In this document: positions 17,150 to 26,001 of the stretch, in pieces
Position numbering within the stretch: position 1 is the first letter of the stretch
Layout of the letters: each line of letters starts with the position of its first letter
Source: Pseudomonadales bacterium
Lineage (GTDB): Bacteria > Pseudomonadota > Gammaproteobacteria > Pseudomonadales > JAHRWD01
Reading direction: 5' to 3'
Assembly: GCA_029210125.1 (NCBI GenBank)
Contig: JARGPR010000009.1
Coordinates: 1 to 64,000 of the forward strand
Length of the DNA stretch: 64,000 bases
Position numbers and translations under genes: made by a program
The notes under the pieces: generated by a model
What the model saw: only the letters and a program-made list of their open reading frames with translations
What the model was told of the DNA's origin: nothing
Database searches by the model: none

Positions 17150-18313
17150 TCAGGCCTGGTAGATGCCGCCCAGTATACGGGGTCCAGCGGCCCCCGTAAC
17201 CGCGGGCAAATTGCCGGCGAGGCCATCAAGGGTTTGTTTGGCAAGCCACGCGAATGCGGTAGCCTCTACCCATAGCGGTTCGAGGCCCGCATTTGAGCTG
17301 GTGCGCACATCAAAGCTCTTGAGGTGTATTTGCAGTCTATCTAATAACCGGGAGTTGAGCGCGCCACCACCACAAACCAGAACTTCACCGCTGGGGAACG
17401 ATCGATTGATGTCAGTAGCGATGGATCGAGCGGTTAACTCCAGTAGCGTTGCCTGCACATCTACCGCTTTGATGTCAGGTTCTGACATCAGATGAGAGTT
17501 CAACCAATTGAGGTTGAATAGCTCTCGCCCTGTGCTTTTGGGTGCTACCCGCAGGAAGTAGTCATCGGATAGTAGTCGCTCTAACAGGCTTGTATTGATT
17601 TGGCCTGATTGGGCCCATTGTCCATCATGATCGTATGGTTTGTTTTTGTGCTGCCTGATCCAGCCATCCATTAAAGTATTACCTGGCCCTGTATCGAAAC
17701 CGCTGCCAGGTTGTGAGTTGTCTGCTGGCAAGAGAGTGATATTAGCGATACCACCAATATTGAGCACGACCCGGTCAATCGAGTTGTCTGTAAAGATATC
17801 TTGATGAAAGGCGGGAACCAGCGGTGCGCCCTGACCACCGCTCGCGATATCTCTACGTCTAAAGTCCGCAATCGTGGTAATGCCCGTTAGTTCGGCGATT
17901 AAGTTGGGGTCTCCCAGCTGCAGGCTGTGAGCGCAGGCATGTTCCGGAAAGTGCCGGATGGTTTGGCCATGGCTGCCAATCGCGCGGATCTGGGCAGGAT
18001 CAATGGTTAACTGTTCTAGCAGTTGATTTACTGCTGAGGCGCTTAGTTTCGCAAATTGATGGTCCAGTTCCGCCCAGCTCAGTAATTCTCCCGTTTGCTG
18101 CTTTTCTGTATAGCCACCTTCGCATAGCTGTAGCATTTTTTTTCGCATTTTATCGGGAAAAGGCAGGCTCACGGTGCCGAGTAAAACGACCTGTTTTGCG
18201 TCGGCTGGCGAATTGTTTTTTTGCGGTTCATCAAATTGCACCACAACACAGTCCAGAGCATCCATGCTGGTGCCCGACATCAGACCAACATATAGATTAG
18301 AACCCGGCGGCAT
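17150..18313 (-). CDS. anmK: Anhydro-N-acetylmuramic acid kinase
   Basis: AnmK phosphorylates and opens 1,6-anhydroMurNAc to MurNAc-6-phosphate in peptidoglycan recycling. The start GLMSGTSMDALD and the mid-section GFDTGPGNTLMD are family signatures. Length 387 is in the usual range. It lies just downstream of the M23 peptidase gene (20 bases), the same anmK-M23 neighbourhood known from Pseudomonas, so hydrolysis and recycling of wall material are encoded together. Confidence 0.95.
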   Translation of the reverse strand: MPPGSNLYVGLMSGTSMDALDCVVVQFDEPQKNNSPADAKQVVLLGTVSLPFPDKMRKKMLQLCEGGYTEKQQTGELLSWAELDHQFAKLSASAVNQLLEQLTIDPAQIRAIGSHGQTIRHFPEHACAHSLQLGDPNLIAELTGITTIADFRRRDIASGGQGAPLVPAFHQDIFTDNSIDRVVLNIGGIANITLLPADNSQPGSGFDTGPGNTLMDGWIRQHKNKPYDHDGQWAQSGQINTSLLERLLSDDYFLRVAPKSTGRELFNLNWLNSHLMSEPDIKAVDVQATLLELTARSIATDINRSFPSGEVLVCGGGALNSRLLDRLQIHLKSFDVRTSSNAGLEPLWVEATAFAWLAKQTLDGLAGNLPAVTGAAGPRILGGIYQA

Positions 18314-18333
18314 AAATCTGCTTATACTGTTTA

Positions 18334-19665
18334 TCAGGGGTTAAGTGCGATGCTGTTGCGGTAGCCAGCAAGTTGCGAGAGCATACTATTGCTGTGTTGT
18401 TTGAAGCGTGATTTTTCCGCCGCAGCAATTGGCAGCGCATGGGGTAATTTTACCTTTAGCGGGTCACGATGGTTGTTATGGACGCGAAATTCATAATGGA
18501 GGTGTGGTCCTGTTGCGAGACCGCTGCTGCCAACATAGCCAATAATTTGGCCCTGTTTGACTTTTTTTCCAGACCGGATGCCCTTGGCGAAATGTTTCAA
18601 ATGGGCATAAAGGGTGGTGTATTTAACTCGATGCTTAATAACCACTGTATTGCCGTATCCACCTTTCTTGCCGGCTAAAATAATTTTTCCGTCACTGGTG
18701 GCTTTCACAGGTGTGCCGTAGGGGGCGGCATAATCTACACCGTGGTGGGCGCGGATTTTGTGTAATATCGGGTGCTTGCGGGCGAGGGTGAAACGAGAGC
18801 TGATACGGGTGAAATCAACAGGGTAACGAGTGAATGCTTTCTTTAAACTGGCTCCCTCGGGGTTATAGTAGCTGGAGCGGCCTTTGGTGTCGGTGTATAA
18901 AACAGCCATATGCTCGTTGCCTCGATTAACAAACCGCGCCGCAAGAACCCGCCCCTCACCGATTTTTTCTCCGTCAAGGTACTTTTCTTCATAGATCAGG
19001 CTGAACTGATCGCCGGCTCGTATATCCTGGATAAAATCGATTTCCCAGGCGAAAATTTCAGCAAGTTGCATCGTGATGTTGTCAGACAGTGCAGCTCGTT
19101 GGCTTGAGAGGTAGAGCGATTGCTCAATAACACTTTCACGGTAAGTAGTTTTGATTTCCGGCTCTTTAACCTGCTCCGAAAACAGGAACTGATCGTCCTG
19201 ATATTGCCATAATTGCGTTACAAAAATATCTTTATGGTATTTAAGCTTAAGTAGCTTGTTGTCCTCTGAGCGAACCAATCCTAGTTGATCACCTGGTTTG
19301 ATATATTTCAAGTCAGCGGCTTGCTTGCCCGAATTGGCAAATCTGTATAATTCAGTAGCGCTCAGCTGATTGCGAGAGAATATGCTTGAGAGGCTATCGC
19401 CTTTCCGGACGATAATCTCTTCCCAGCTTTCCGTATCAGTACTGGCAGGAAAAGTTTCTTCGGCGGAGTCGGACTGAGTTAGATTGGCATCCGGTTTCAG
19501 AGGCAACGAAAGAGGTAACGAAAAATTTTGTCGTTTGGCTGATAACTGCTGGGACGGTGACCATAGCGAGATTACAGCCAATGACATCACAACAGCAATC
19601 GCCAGCACCATGTGGCGCTTAGGGAAGTGTTTGGCTCGATGCAGTGATTGGATTCGCTTGATCAT
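18334..19665 (-). CDS. M23 murein endopeptidase (MepM-like)
   Basis: An N-terminal membrane anchor lies at about residues 19-37. A LysM-like region follows (IIVRKGDSLSSIFSRNQLS to IKPGDQLGLV), then a linker, then the M23 metallopeptidase domain. Zinc ligands are in HHGVDYAAPYG and HLHYEFRVH, and YGNTVVIKH and YAHL are also present. It would cut peptide cross-links of peptidoglycan to allow wall growth. The 443 residues and the neighbour anmK match the MepM/YebA group. Confidence 0.93.
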   Translation of the reverse strand: MIKRIQSLHRAKHFPKRHMVLAIAVVMSLAVISLWSPSQQLSAKRQNFSLPLSLPLKPDANLTQSDSAEETFPASTDTESWEEIIVRKGDSLSSIFSRNQLSATELYRFANSGKQAADLKYIKPGDQLGLVRSEDNKLLKLKYHKDIFVTQLWQYQDDQFLFSEQVKEPEIKTTYRESVIEQSLYLSSQRAALSDNITMQLAEIFAWEIDFIQDIRAGDQFSLIYEEKYLDGEKIGEGRVLAARFVNRGNEHMAVLYTDTKGRSSYYNPEGASLKKAFTRYPVDFTRISSRFTLARKHPILHKIRAHHGVDYAAPYGTPVKATSDGKIILAGKKGGYGNTVVIKHRVKYTTLYAHLKHFAKGIRSGKKVKQGQIIGYVGSSGLATGPHLHYEFRVHNNHRDPLKVKLPHALPIAAAEKSRFKQHSNSMLSQLAGYRNSIALNP

Positions 19666-19982
19666 GTTTAAGCGCGTATTGAATTTCGCAAATATTCTAA
19701 GGCTGTAACTTTAAAGTATATCAAAGGATTTGAAAATCAAAAGCTTAAGTCAGAAGCAAGCGCATTTACTGAAAGTAACAGTGAGTTTGTTTGTTGGAGA
19801 GTAAGGTTGTTCGAGTGATTCTTTGAATTGAAGCCTCCTGTTATCTAGTCGTGTGTACGAGTTACCTGACGGTTTTGCGGGTTCAGCCTTTGCGGGTCCT
19901 TATATGGCGTGGAACAGAGCTGTTTGAAGAGCCAGTGCTATCCTAATATGATGCACGGCTACAACTAGCAAACGGTTTAGAT
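19666..19982. other. Divergent intergenic region between M23 peptidase and HU genes
   Basis: This 317-base gap between divergent genes holds no ORF I can support. It must carry both promoters. I see no strong repeat, operator or terminator in it. tyrS, which often sits here in related bacteria, is absent. Confidence 0.6.
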
Positions 19983-20267
19983 ATGAAGAAACAAGACGTA
20001 GCAAAAAAAATTGCGCTTGAAGCAGAGTTTTCCGCTGAGCTAGGCAGCGAAGTACTTAATCATATAATCGATGAAATTACCCTTGCGCTGAGTCGTGATA
20101 ATAGCGTCTCACTACCTAATTTCGGGTCGTTTCAGGTGAGTGAACGTAAAGCAAGAACTGGTAGGAATCCAAAAACCGGCGAACCCCTGCAGATTGCAGC
20201 GTCTCGATCAGTTCGCTTCAAGGCAGGCAAAGCGCTCAAAGAAGCGGCAATGGGAGCGAGTTCATGA
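19983..20267 (+). CDS. HU-family DNA-binding protein
   Basis: This 94-residue member of the HU/IHF fold has the arm motif GRNPKTGEPLQI and the flanking RKARTG and ASRSVRFKAGKALKEA. It binds DNA as a dimer and bends it. The N-terminal half is acidic and less like standard HupA/HupB, so it is a divergent paralog rather than the main HU. It overlaps the symporter start by four bases, so the two are translationally coupled, an odd pairing of a nucleoid protein and a transporter. Confidence 0.88.
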   Translation: MKKQDVAKKIALEAEFSAELGSEVLNHIIDEITLALSRDNSVSLPNFGSFQVSERKARTGRNPKTGEPLQIAASRSVRFKAGKALKEAAMGASS

Positions 20268-21553
20268 ATTTAACCGTTAGGATTTTATGGGGGATGGGCG
20301 CAGGCCTGGCGCTAGGTGCATTGATTAAATGGATGGGGCAATCCCAGCTATTGGCGCCAGTATTTATGCAGGTAATCGATACCTATTTCGTGGAAGGCAT
20401 ATTTTTGCTGGTGGGTAAGATATTTGTTGCATCCCTGAAATTGCTGGTGGTGCCGTTGGTGTTCGTATCGCTAGTCTGCGGTGCTGGAGCTCTTGGCGAT
20501 AACTCCAAACTTGGCCGAATCGGCCTGAAAACCGTTGGGCTTTACCTGGTTACAACAGCAATAGCGATTGTGGTTGCGTTATTTGTGGCAAACCTGGTCG
20601 ACCCTGGTATGGGTGTTAATATGGCTGCGGGTACCACCTTTGTTGCCAAGGAGTCCCCGCCCTTTATTAACGTACTGATTAATATATTCCCGTCAAATCC
20701 CGTAAAGGCGATGGCTGAAGGCAATATGCTGCAGGTTATCGTGTTCGCCATATTGTTGGGTATAGCCGTAGCGCGTAGTGGCGAGCCCGGTGCCAGAGTT
20801 ATTCAGTTCTTTACAGACCTGAATGAAGTAATCATGAAATTGGTCACTATGCTGATGGCGCTCGCGCCGTACGGTGTTTTTTGTTTGATGGCTCAGTTAT
20901 TTGCCCACCAGGGCATTGGCGTAATCGGAGATCTCGCCTGGTACTTCTTCACCGTAATTGTGGTTCTGCTTCTGCACGGTTTGGGTACCTATGCAATTCT
21001 TCTAAAAATCATTGGTCGTCTTAATCCACAACATTTTTATAGGAAAATGCGGGCAACCATGCTGTTTGCGTTTAGTACCGCCTCCAGCAATGCAACAATG
21101 CCGGTAACGTTGCGGACCGTTGAATATCGGTTGGGGGTGAAAAACTCGATCGCTTCCTTCACCGTTCCCCTTGGCGCGACCATCAATATGGATGGCACCG
21201 CTATTATGCAAGGTGTCGCAACGGTTTTTATTGCGCAGGCATATAACATTGATATCGGCCTCACTGGTTATTTGATGGTGATTATTACCGCTACACTGGC
21301 CTCAATCGGCACCGCCGGTGTGCCCGGTGTAGGTCTGATAACCCTGGCTATGGTTCTACAACAAGTGGGTCTGCCGGTTGAGGGCATCGCGCTCATTATT
21401 GGTGTTGATCGATTGCTGGACATGGTGCGTACCGCAGTAAATGTAACCGGCGATGCGACGGTTTCCTGCCTGGTGGCGGCCAGCGAAGGCCAACTCGAGC
21501 AGGAAACCTTTGATGATCCCGAAGCTGGAGAAGTAATTCCAGAACATAGTTAG
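20264..21553 (+). CDS. Dicarboxylate/amino acid:cation symporter (GltP/DctA family)
   Basis: This 429-residue membrane protein has about eight hydrophobic segments and two hairpin regions. Family motifs are TASSNATMPVTL (serine-rich hairpin) and NMDGTAIMQGVA (the cation/substrate motif), followed by GTAGVPG and VDRLLDMVRTAVNVTGD. It imports glutamate, aspartate or C4-dicarboxylates with Na+ or H+. The sequence does not separate these substrates. It is cotranscribed with the HU-like gene. Confidence 0.92.
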   Translation: MNLTVRILWGMGAGLALGALIKWMGQSQLLAPVFMQVIDTYFVEGIFLLVGKIFVASLKLLVVPLVFVSLVCGAGALGDNSKLGRIGLKTVGLYLVTTAIAIVVALFVANLVDPGMGVNMAAGTTFVAKESPPFINVLINIFPSNPVKAMAEGNMLQVIVFAILLGIAVARSGEPGARVIQFFTDLNEVIMKLVTMLMALAPYGVFCLMAQLFAHQGIGVIGDLAWYFFTVIVVLLLHGLGTYAILLKIIGRLNPQHFYRKMRATMLFAFSTASSNATMPVTLRTVEYRLGVKNSIASFTVPLGATINMDGTAIMQGVATVFIAQAYNIDIGLTGYLMVIITATLASIGTAGVPGVGLITLAMVLQQVGLPVEGIALIIGVDRLLDMVRTAVNVTGDATVSCLVAASEGQLEQETFDDPEAGEVIPEHS

Positions 21554-21739
21554 GTAAGCGTTGAGCATATTCATTCCGCTGGATTGGTTGGTATCGTCCA
21601 TAATCACTTTGCAACGATCTATCGGAACAGGTAGAATACGCCGCCCCGATCCAGCGTTATGGATCAATTGCACTCCCGCATGGATACTAAAATCCTCAGG
21701 GAACGAATTTTCAGACAAACAGGCTGTTAGGAAACACTG

Positions 21740-21955
21740 ATGCCCGAAGTTAAAATTAGAGAGAATGAACAGTTCGACTTTGCACTACGTCGCTTCAAGC
21801 GTGCCTGCGAAAAAGCTGGTGTACTTGCTGAAGTAAGACGTCGTGAATTCTACGAAAAACCTACTTCAGTGCGTAAGCGTAAAGCGGCTGCTGCCGTTAA
21901 GCGTAACGCTAAAAAAGTTTCTCGCGAAAGCAGAAGAACCAAACGCCTCTACTAG
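21740..21955 (+). CDS. rpsU: 30S ribosomal protein S21
   Basis: This 71-residue, strongly basic protein has the S21 signature [13 protein letters not shown] and [12 protein letters not shown]. It is part of the small subunit platform and helps initiation. It heads the classical rpsU-dnaG-rpoD macromolecular synthesis operon, here with yqeY between. A terminator-like stem with a T tract (22015-22036) follows it, separating its high expression from dnaG. Confidence 0.97.
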   Translation: MPEVKIRENEQFDFALRRFKRACEKAGVLAEVRRREFYEKPTSVRKRKAAAAVKRNAKKVSRESRRTKRLY

Positions 21956-21967
21956 AGCGTTTGGTGC

Positions 21968-21989
21968 GGCGCAGTTCCTGAGCTGCGCC
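21968..21989 (+). other. Stem-loop after rpsU
   Basis: GGCGCAG (21968-21974) and CTGCGCC (21983-21989) form a 7-pair stem just after the rpsU stop, 26 bases before the real terminator. Such a stem may act as a processing or stability element of the rpsU message. Confidence 0.5.
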
Positions 21990-22014
21990 ATACAGTTTAA
22001 GCAGTAATTTATTT

Positions 22015-22036
22015 GCCCTTTTCGAAGGGCTTTTTT
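22015..22036 (+). terminator. Intrinsic terminator between rpsU and yqeY
   Basis: GCCCTT-TTCG-AAGGGC is followed by TTTTTT. The UUCG-type tetraloop is especially stable. It should reduce read-through from rpsU into yqeY and dnaG, the known way to keep S21 abundant and primase rare. Confidence 0.92.
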
Positions 22037-22073
22037 GTTGTTAAAAATCTAACAGAGCAAAGAAGGTTACGAT

Positions 22074-22523
22074 ATGGCTTCAGCGATTAAAGAGCAGCTT
22101 ACCGAGTCGATGAAAGATGCGATGCGCGCCAAAGACAAGCCACGCCTCGGTGTCATTCGATTAGCCCTTGCGGAACTGAAGCGTGTCGAAGTCGACGAGC
22201 GAATAGAGCTTGAAGATGACCGGGTGCTGGCCATTCTCGATAAAATGCTCAAACAGCGAAAAGACTCCGTCACCCAATTTACCGACGCAGGTAGAACCGA
22301 TCTGGCGGATCAGGAATCTTACGAGATCACAGTGCTCAAAGATTTCATGCCAGACTCACTGAGCGAAGCAGAGATCGTTACATTGATTGATCAGGCAATC
22401 CAGCAAACCGGTGCCGCATCAATGAAAGAGATGGGCAAAGTGATGGGTATTCTGAAGCCACAAATGCAAGGCCGTGCCGATATGGCAGAGGTCAGCAAAG
22501 TGATCAAATCCCGTTTGAGTTAG
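22074..22523 (+). CDS. yqeY: GatB/YqeY domain protein
   Basis: This 149-residue helical protein has MKEMGKVMGILKPQMQGRADMAEVSKVIKS, the YqeY tail related to the tRNA-binding end of GatB. It may influence tRNA-dependent amidation, but its role is not proven. It lies between rpsU and dnaG, its common place in Pseudomonas-like genomes. A stem GCGCTGC-TTTCC-GCAGCGC at 22542-22560 follows without a T tract. Confidence 0.93.
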   Translation: MASAIKEQLTESMKDAMRAKDKPRLGVIRLALAELKRVEVDERIELEDDRVLAILDKMLKQRKDSVTQFTDAGRTDLADQESYEITVLKDFMPDSLSEAEIVTLIDQAIQQTGAASMKEMGKVMGILKPQMQGRADMAEVSKVIKSRLS

Positions 22524-22639
22524 AAACCATATCATTGGGTCGCGCTGCTTTCCGCAGCGCACTACCCATATTCGATATCAGCTGTCGATCCACAGCAAAC
22601 ATCGTAAAGACCTCCCAGGTTTTCCTGTATATTATCTAA

Positions 22640-24451
22640 ATGTCAGGTTTGATCCCCCAAAGTTTTATCGAAGATCTGCTCACCCGAGTCGATATTATCG
22701 AAATCATCGATAGCCGCACGCCAATAAAACGTGCCGGAAAAAACTACAGCGGTCTCTGCCCCTTTCATAACGAAAAAACCCCCTCCTTTTCAGTCTCGCC
22801 GGATAAACAGGTATACCACTGCTTTGGCTGCGGCGCGGGCGGCAATGCCATTAGCTTTTTAATGGATTATGAGAGTCTTGAATTCACAGAAGTAATCGAG
22901 CAACTCGCATCCCAGGCTGGGTTAGTTGTGCCCCGTGAAGGCCAGCGGGATGATCAAAAAACCAAACAACGCGCTACCATCTATGAACTCCTGCAAAAGG
23001 TAGATGACTACTACCAGGAGCAACTGCGAAATCACAACGAGGCCGAAGCAGCCAAGCAGTATTTAAAAGATCGTGGATTATCAGGCAAACTCGCCAAACA
23101 ATATGGTTTGGGTTTTGCACCCCCGGGCTGGCAAAACCTGCTTCATCGTTTTCCCGATGAAGAGCAGCGCAAAATGTTACAACAGTGCGGCCTATTGGTA
23201 GATAAAGAAGATGGCGGTCGATACGACCGTTTTCGCCACCGCATCACCTTTCCAATTCGTGACCAGCGCGGCCGGGTAATCGCCTTTGGAGGGCGAGTGA
23301 TGGGTGATGACAAGCCCAAATATATCAACTCACCAGAGTCACCTGTTTTCCATAAAAGCCAGGAACTTTACGGATTATACGAAGCACGTAAAGCCAACCG
23401 AGACCTCAAACGTATCATCGTGGTTGAAGGTTATATGGACGTTATTATGCTCGCCCAGCATGGTTTTACCGAAGCGGTCGCCACCCTTGGCACCGCCATC
23501 AATACTGCGCACCTAGAACGAGTATTCCGTAACTGCTCCGAAGTCATATTCTGCTTTGATGGCGACAGGGCAGGTAAAGCCGCGGCCTGGCGAGCACTGG
23601 AAGCCGTAACCCCAGTGATGACCGATGGCCGGCGGGCACGTTTCTTGATGTTGCCCGAAGGCGAAGACCCGGACAGCCTGGTGCAAAAAGATGGGCCAGA
23701 CCGTTTTGCTCAAAGGCTCGAGCAAGCACAACCCTTATCGGACTATCTGTTCCAACAACTAACCCAAAATATCGATATGAACGGTCTGGATGGCCGCGCC
23801 CAACTGGCCGCTGAAGCACGGCCCCTGATTCAGCGTTTCCCGCGGGGCGTATTCTATCAATTGATGGTGGATAAACTGGCGGAAAGCACCGGGATGAACA
23901 AACAGGATATGGCCGCATATCTGAACACCGGTAAAAAGAATGACGCCGGGCGACAACTGCAGCAGCAGTCACCCCAACGTGGTTCCGCCTCTCGACCAGC
24001 CAATGCAAAGCCCATAAGTGCCGCGCCCGTCAACAAAGGCTTCCGCCAGCACCAGCTTCCCTCGTTAGATTCCGCAACCATGCTATTACTGCACAGTCCA
24101 TCGCTGGCAAAGGTAGCACCGGATTTAAGTGATATGGATCTGGACAACAACCCCGAACTAGCCCTATTGATTGAACTGATCGCTCGTTTCAAGCAAGAAC
24201 CCCAGCTGAATATTGGAGTCCTGATGAGCCATTGGCAGGGCACCCCAAAAGGCGCGCGGGTAGTACAGTTAGCCAGCCGCCAAACCCTGCTGGAAGAGGA
24301 ACAGTTTGAACCAGAGTTTCTTGGGGCTATTCAAAGGTTACGAGAAAACGAAGGGGAATCACGCTTTAAAGCACTATCACAACGACCGCTCAAATCACTT
24401 TCTCCCGAGGAAAAGGTCGAGCTCCGCGAATGGTTGGCACGTCGCTCTTGA
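22640..24451 (+). CDS. dnaG: DNA primase
   Basis: This 603-residue primase makes RNA primers for replication. The CHC2 zinc finger is CPFH...CFGC at about residues 40-64. The TOPRIM catalytic core has VVEGYMDVIMLAQHG and FCFDGDRAGKAA, and the C-terminal helicase-binding domain is at about 450-603. A variable Q/P-rich linker (about 430-460) precedes the last domain. The last 70 codons are repeated at 25677-25885, so its 3' end may have been exchanged. rpoD, which normally follows, is missing. Confidence 0.97.
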   Translation: MSGLIPQSFIEDLLTRVDIIEIIDSRTPIKRAGKNYSGLCPFHNEKTPSFSVSPDKQVYHCFGCGAGGNAISFLMDYESLEFTEVIEQLASQAGLVVPREGQRDDQKTKQRATIYELLQKVDDYYQEQLRNHNEAEAAKQYLKDRGLSGKLAKQYGLGFAPPGWQNLLHRFPDEEQRKMLQQCGLLVDKEDGGRYDRFRHRITFPIRDQRGRVIAFGGRVMGDDKPKYINSPESPVFHKSQELYGLYEARKANRDLKRIIVVEGYMDVIMLAQHGFTEAVATLGTAINTAHLERVFRNCSEVIFCFDGDRAGKAAAWRALEAVTPVMTDGRRARFLMLPEGEDPDSLVQKDGPDRFAQRLEQAQPLSDYLFQQLTQNIDMNGLDGRAQLAAEARPLIQRFPRGVFYQLMVDKLAESTGMNKQDMAAYLNTGKKNDAGRQLQQQSPQRGSASRPANAKPISAAPVNKGFRQHQLPSLDSATMLLLHSPSLAKVAPDLSDMDLDNNPELALLIELIARFKQEPQLNIGVLMSHWQGTPKGARVVQLASRQTLLEEEQFEPEFLGAIQRLRENEGESRFKALSQRPLKSLSPEEKVELREWLARRS

Positions 24452-24509
24452 GCTAGCCCTTCAGGTTACAGCAGGAAATCAGATATTAGATTTAACTCAG
24501 CCTGTTAGA
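24243..24509 (+). repeat. Direct repeat, copy 1 (dnaG 3' end and downstream)
   Basis: 267 bases from inside dnaG to GTTAGA are repeated at 25677-25943 with a constant offset of 1434 bases and no gaps. I count about 33 differences by eye (about 88% identity), most of them silent in the dnaG frame. The similarity stops sharply after GTTAGA at 24504-24509. The segment between the copies carries fic. This looks like a gene-end replacement by an inserted element or a recombination between related strains. Confidence 0.9.
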
Positions 24510-25620
24510 AATATGTGTTCACAGCAAATTCAAACTGCTCTATAAATATTTTCTTAAATGCCGAAATATTGTTTTGCTCATAGAAAAGCAGCATCGCTTT
24601 TTTATAATCAATGGAGCTGACAGTGCGAAATGAAATAGGGCAGTGTTGGTGATCAATAAGCACCGTATTGCTAATAATTCTGGCGGTGCGTTTATTGCCA
24701 TCATCAAAGGCTTGAATATAGGAAAGCAACACCAATACCAGCAGCGCCTTCTCAAAAACATTGCTTTTTAAGTTCACCAGCTCGCAAACTAGTTGAAGGG
24801 CTTCACGAATCTGAAACTCATTATCCAGCGGCGCATAGTTGGTGCCAGTAATACCCACCTTGCGGCGGCGAATGTTCTGCTCCACCCCCAGCTCCGTCAT
24901 CAACAAACTGTGAACATACTCAATACCTGCCACTTGTAGCGGGCGGGACAATCCTTCATGAGAAAAGATAAAGTCGAGCGTCGCCTTATGATTAAGCAGC
25001 ATGGTCGCATCGTCTCGAGGTTTGCCTTCTGCTGTTTGTTGCTCCTTTAATAAACGCTCTGTTTCTAACAAAGAATAGGTATTCCCCTCAATTTGTGACG
25101 ATTTCCAGCTCAAATCAATGGCTAAGCGTTCCAGTTCTTTCCTATACGCGGCTTCACTCAATTGCGCGATATTATTGCGGTAGCGGTTTTGTAATGTATC
25201 TAAATGCGCCATTTCGGTTTGTGTGAACAGATCCGTTTGCGGCAAACGGTCTCGTAGCAGCGTCCAGTTGAAACTCGACCTAACGACTCGTTCATCAATC
25301 TCTTTGAGAAAATAATCTTCAATATCAATGGGGTAAAACAATTCAAAGCCAGAATCCACTATGTAGCGTGTGGCTCTGCCTTTCCCGGTGGTCTGCAGCA
25401 AGCCTTCGGAAACCAGCTGTGCTAGTAGCCGTTTTACCGTTGCATAGCCAACATCTAAACCTGCCTCTTCATATAAGGCCTTGGATGATAATGATGGGTT
25501 GGCGTGGATATATTCAGCCAGTTTTGCAGCATTAGCCGATAGCTTCACTGTTGCTGTTCCTTTTTTACACTCAACTGCCGTTTCTAGATTTAAGCTCACG
25601 CTAAAATAAATATAGCTCAA
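24505..25620 (-). CDS. Fic family protein with winged-helix domain and altered active site
   Basis: The 371 residues hold an N-terminal winged helix-turn-helix (about 20-90; LAQLVSEGLLQTTGKGRATRY) and a Fic fold. SSQIEGN at about 173-179 fits the inhibitory motif (S/T)xxxE(G/N). The active-site loop reads QAFDDGNKR where HxFx(D/E)GN(K/G)R is expected: the catalytic His is Gln (codon CAA, complement at 24712-24714). Fic enzymes AMPylate or otherwise modify proteins, and without His this activity should be lost or changed. The gene is flanked by dnaG-end repeats, and its stop lies in the GTTAGA junction. Confidence 0.88.
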   Translation of the reverse strand: MSYIYFSVSLNLETAVECKKGTATVKLSANAAKLAEYIHANPSLSSKALYEEAGLDVGYATVKRLLAQLVSEGLLQTTGKGRATRYIVDSGFELFYPIDIEDYFLKEIDERVVRSSFNWTLLRDRLPQTDLFTQTEMAHLDTLQNRYRNNIAQLSEAAYRKELERLAIDLSWKSSQIEGNTYSLLETERLLKEQQTAEGKPRDDATMLLNHKATLDFIFSHEGLSRPLQVAGIEYVHSLLMTELGVEQNIRRRKVGITGTNYAPLDNEFQIREALQLVCELVNLKSNVFEKALLVLVLLSYIQAFDDGNKRTARIISNTVLIDHQHCPISFRTVSSIDYKKAMLLFYEQNNISAFKKIFIEQFEFAVNTYF

Positions 25621-25676
25621 ACCTTAGCATAAATGAGCTTTAAAACCCTACCCAATGAGCTTAAAACCACTTGTCG

Positions 25677-25943
25677 CCCCAAAGGGCGCACGGGTAGTGC
25701 AGCTAGCCAGCCGTCAAACCCTGCTGGAAGAGGAGCAGTTTGAGCCAGAGTTTCTCGGCGCTATTCAAAGACCGCGGGAAAATGAAGGAGAATCACGTTT
25801 TAAAGCCCTATCACAATGGCCGCTCAAATCACTTTCTCCCGAGGAAAAAGTCGAACTCCGTGAGTGGTTGGCACGTCGCACTTGAGTTAGCCTTTCAGGT
25901 TATGGCAGGAAATTAGGTATTAGATTTAACTCAGTTTGTTAGA
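25677..25943 (+). pseudogene. Direct repeat, copy 2: dnaG C-terminal fragment
   Basis: This second copy of the dnaG 3' end encodes the last 69 residues of primase in frame. It differs from DnaG at three sites (Leu to Pro, Arg to Trp, Ser to Thr) among many silent changes. An accidental ATG at 25655 opens a 76-residue frame, but no ribosome binding site of note precedes it. The fragment could not act as a primase; it holds only part of the helicase-binding domain. The dominance of silent changes means the copy diverged under selection in a complete dnaG before it came here. Confidence 0.88.
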
Positions 25944-26001
25944 TATTGGTGCCCGTTAAAGCGGGGGGAAATCACAAGTCTTTAGCAGCGCTTTGTTATA
26001 C
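25938..26001 (-). repeat. Degenerate attC-like site of the DUF2971 cassette
   Basis: GTTATAC at 25995-26001 is identical to the outer core of attC D, and the stop codon of the DUF2971 gene lies in it, as in true cassettes. On the minus strand AAAGCG next to it pairs with CGCTTT at about 25956-25961. The other core is not the expected GTTRRRY but AACGGGC, so the site appears damaged or formed by an atypical insertion. The left edge meets GTTAGAT (25938-25944) at the end of the dnaG repeat. Confidence 0.55.

Noticed and set aside
25655-25885. A 76-residue functional gene from the dnaG copy
   Set aside because: It is only the end of DnaG joined to an accidental ATG; kept as a pseudogene/repeat copy.
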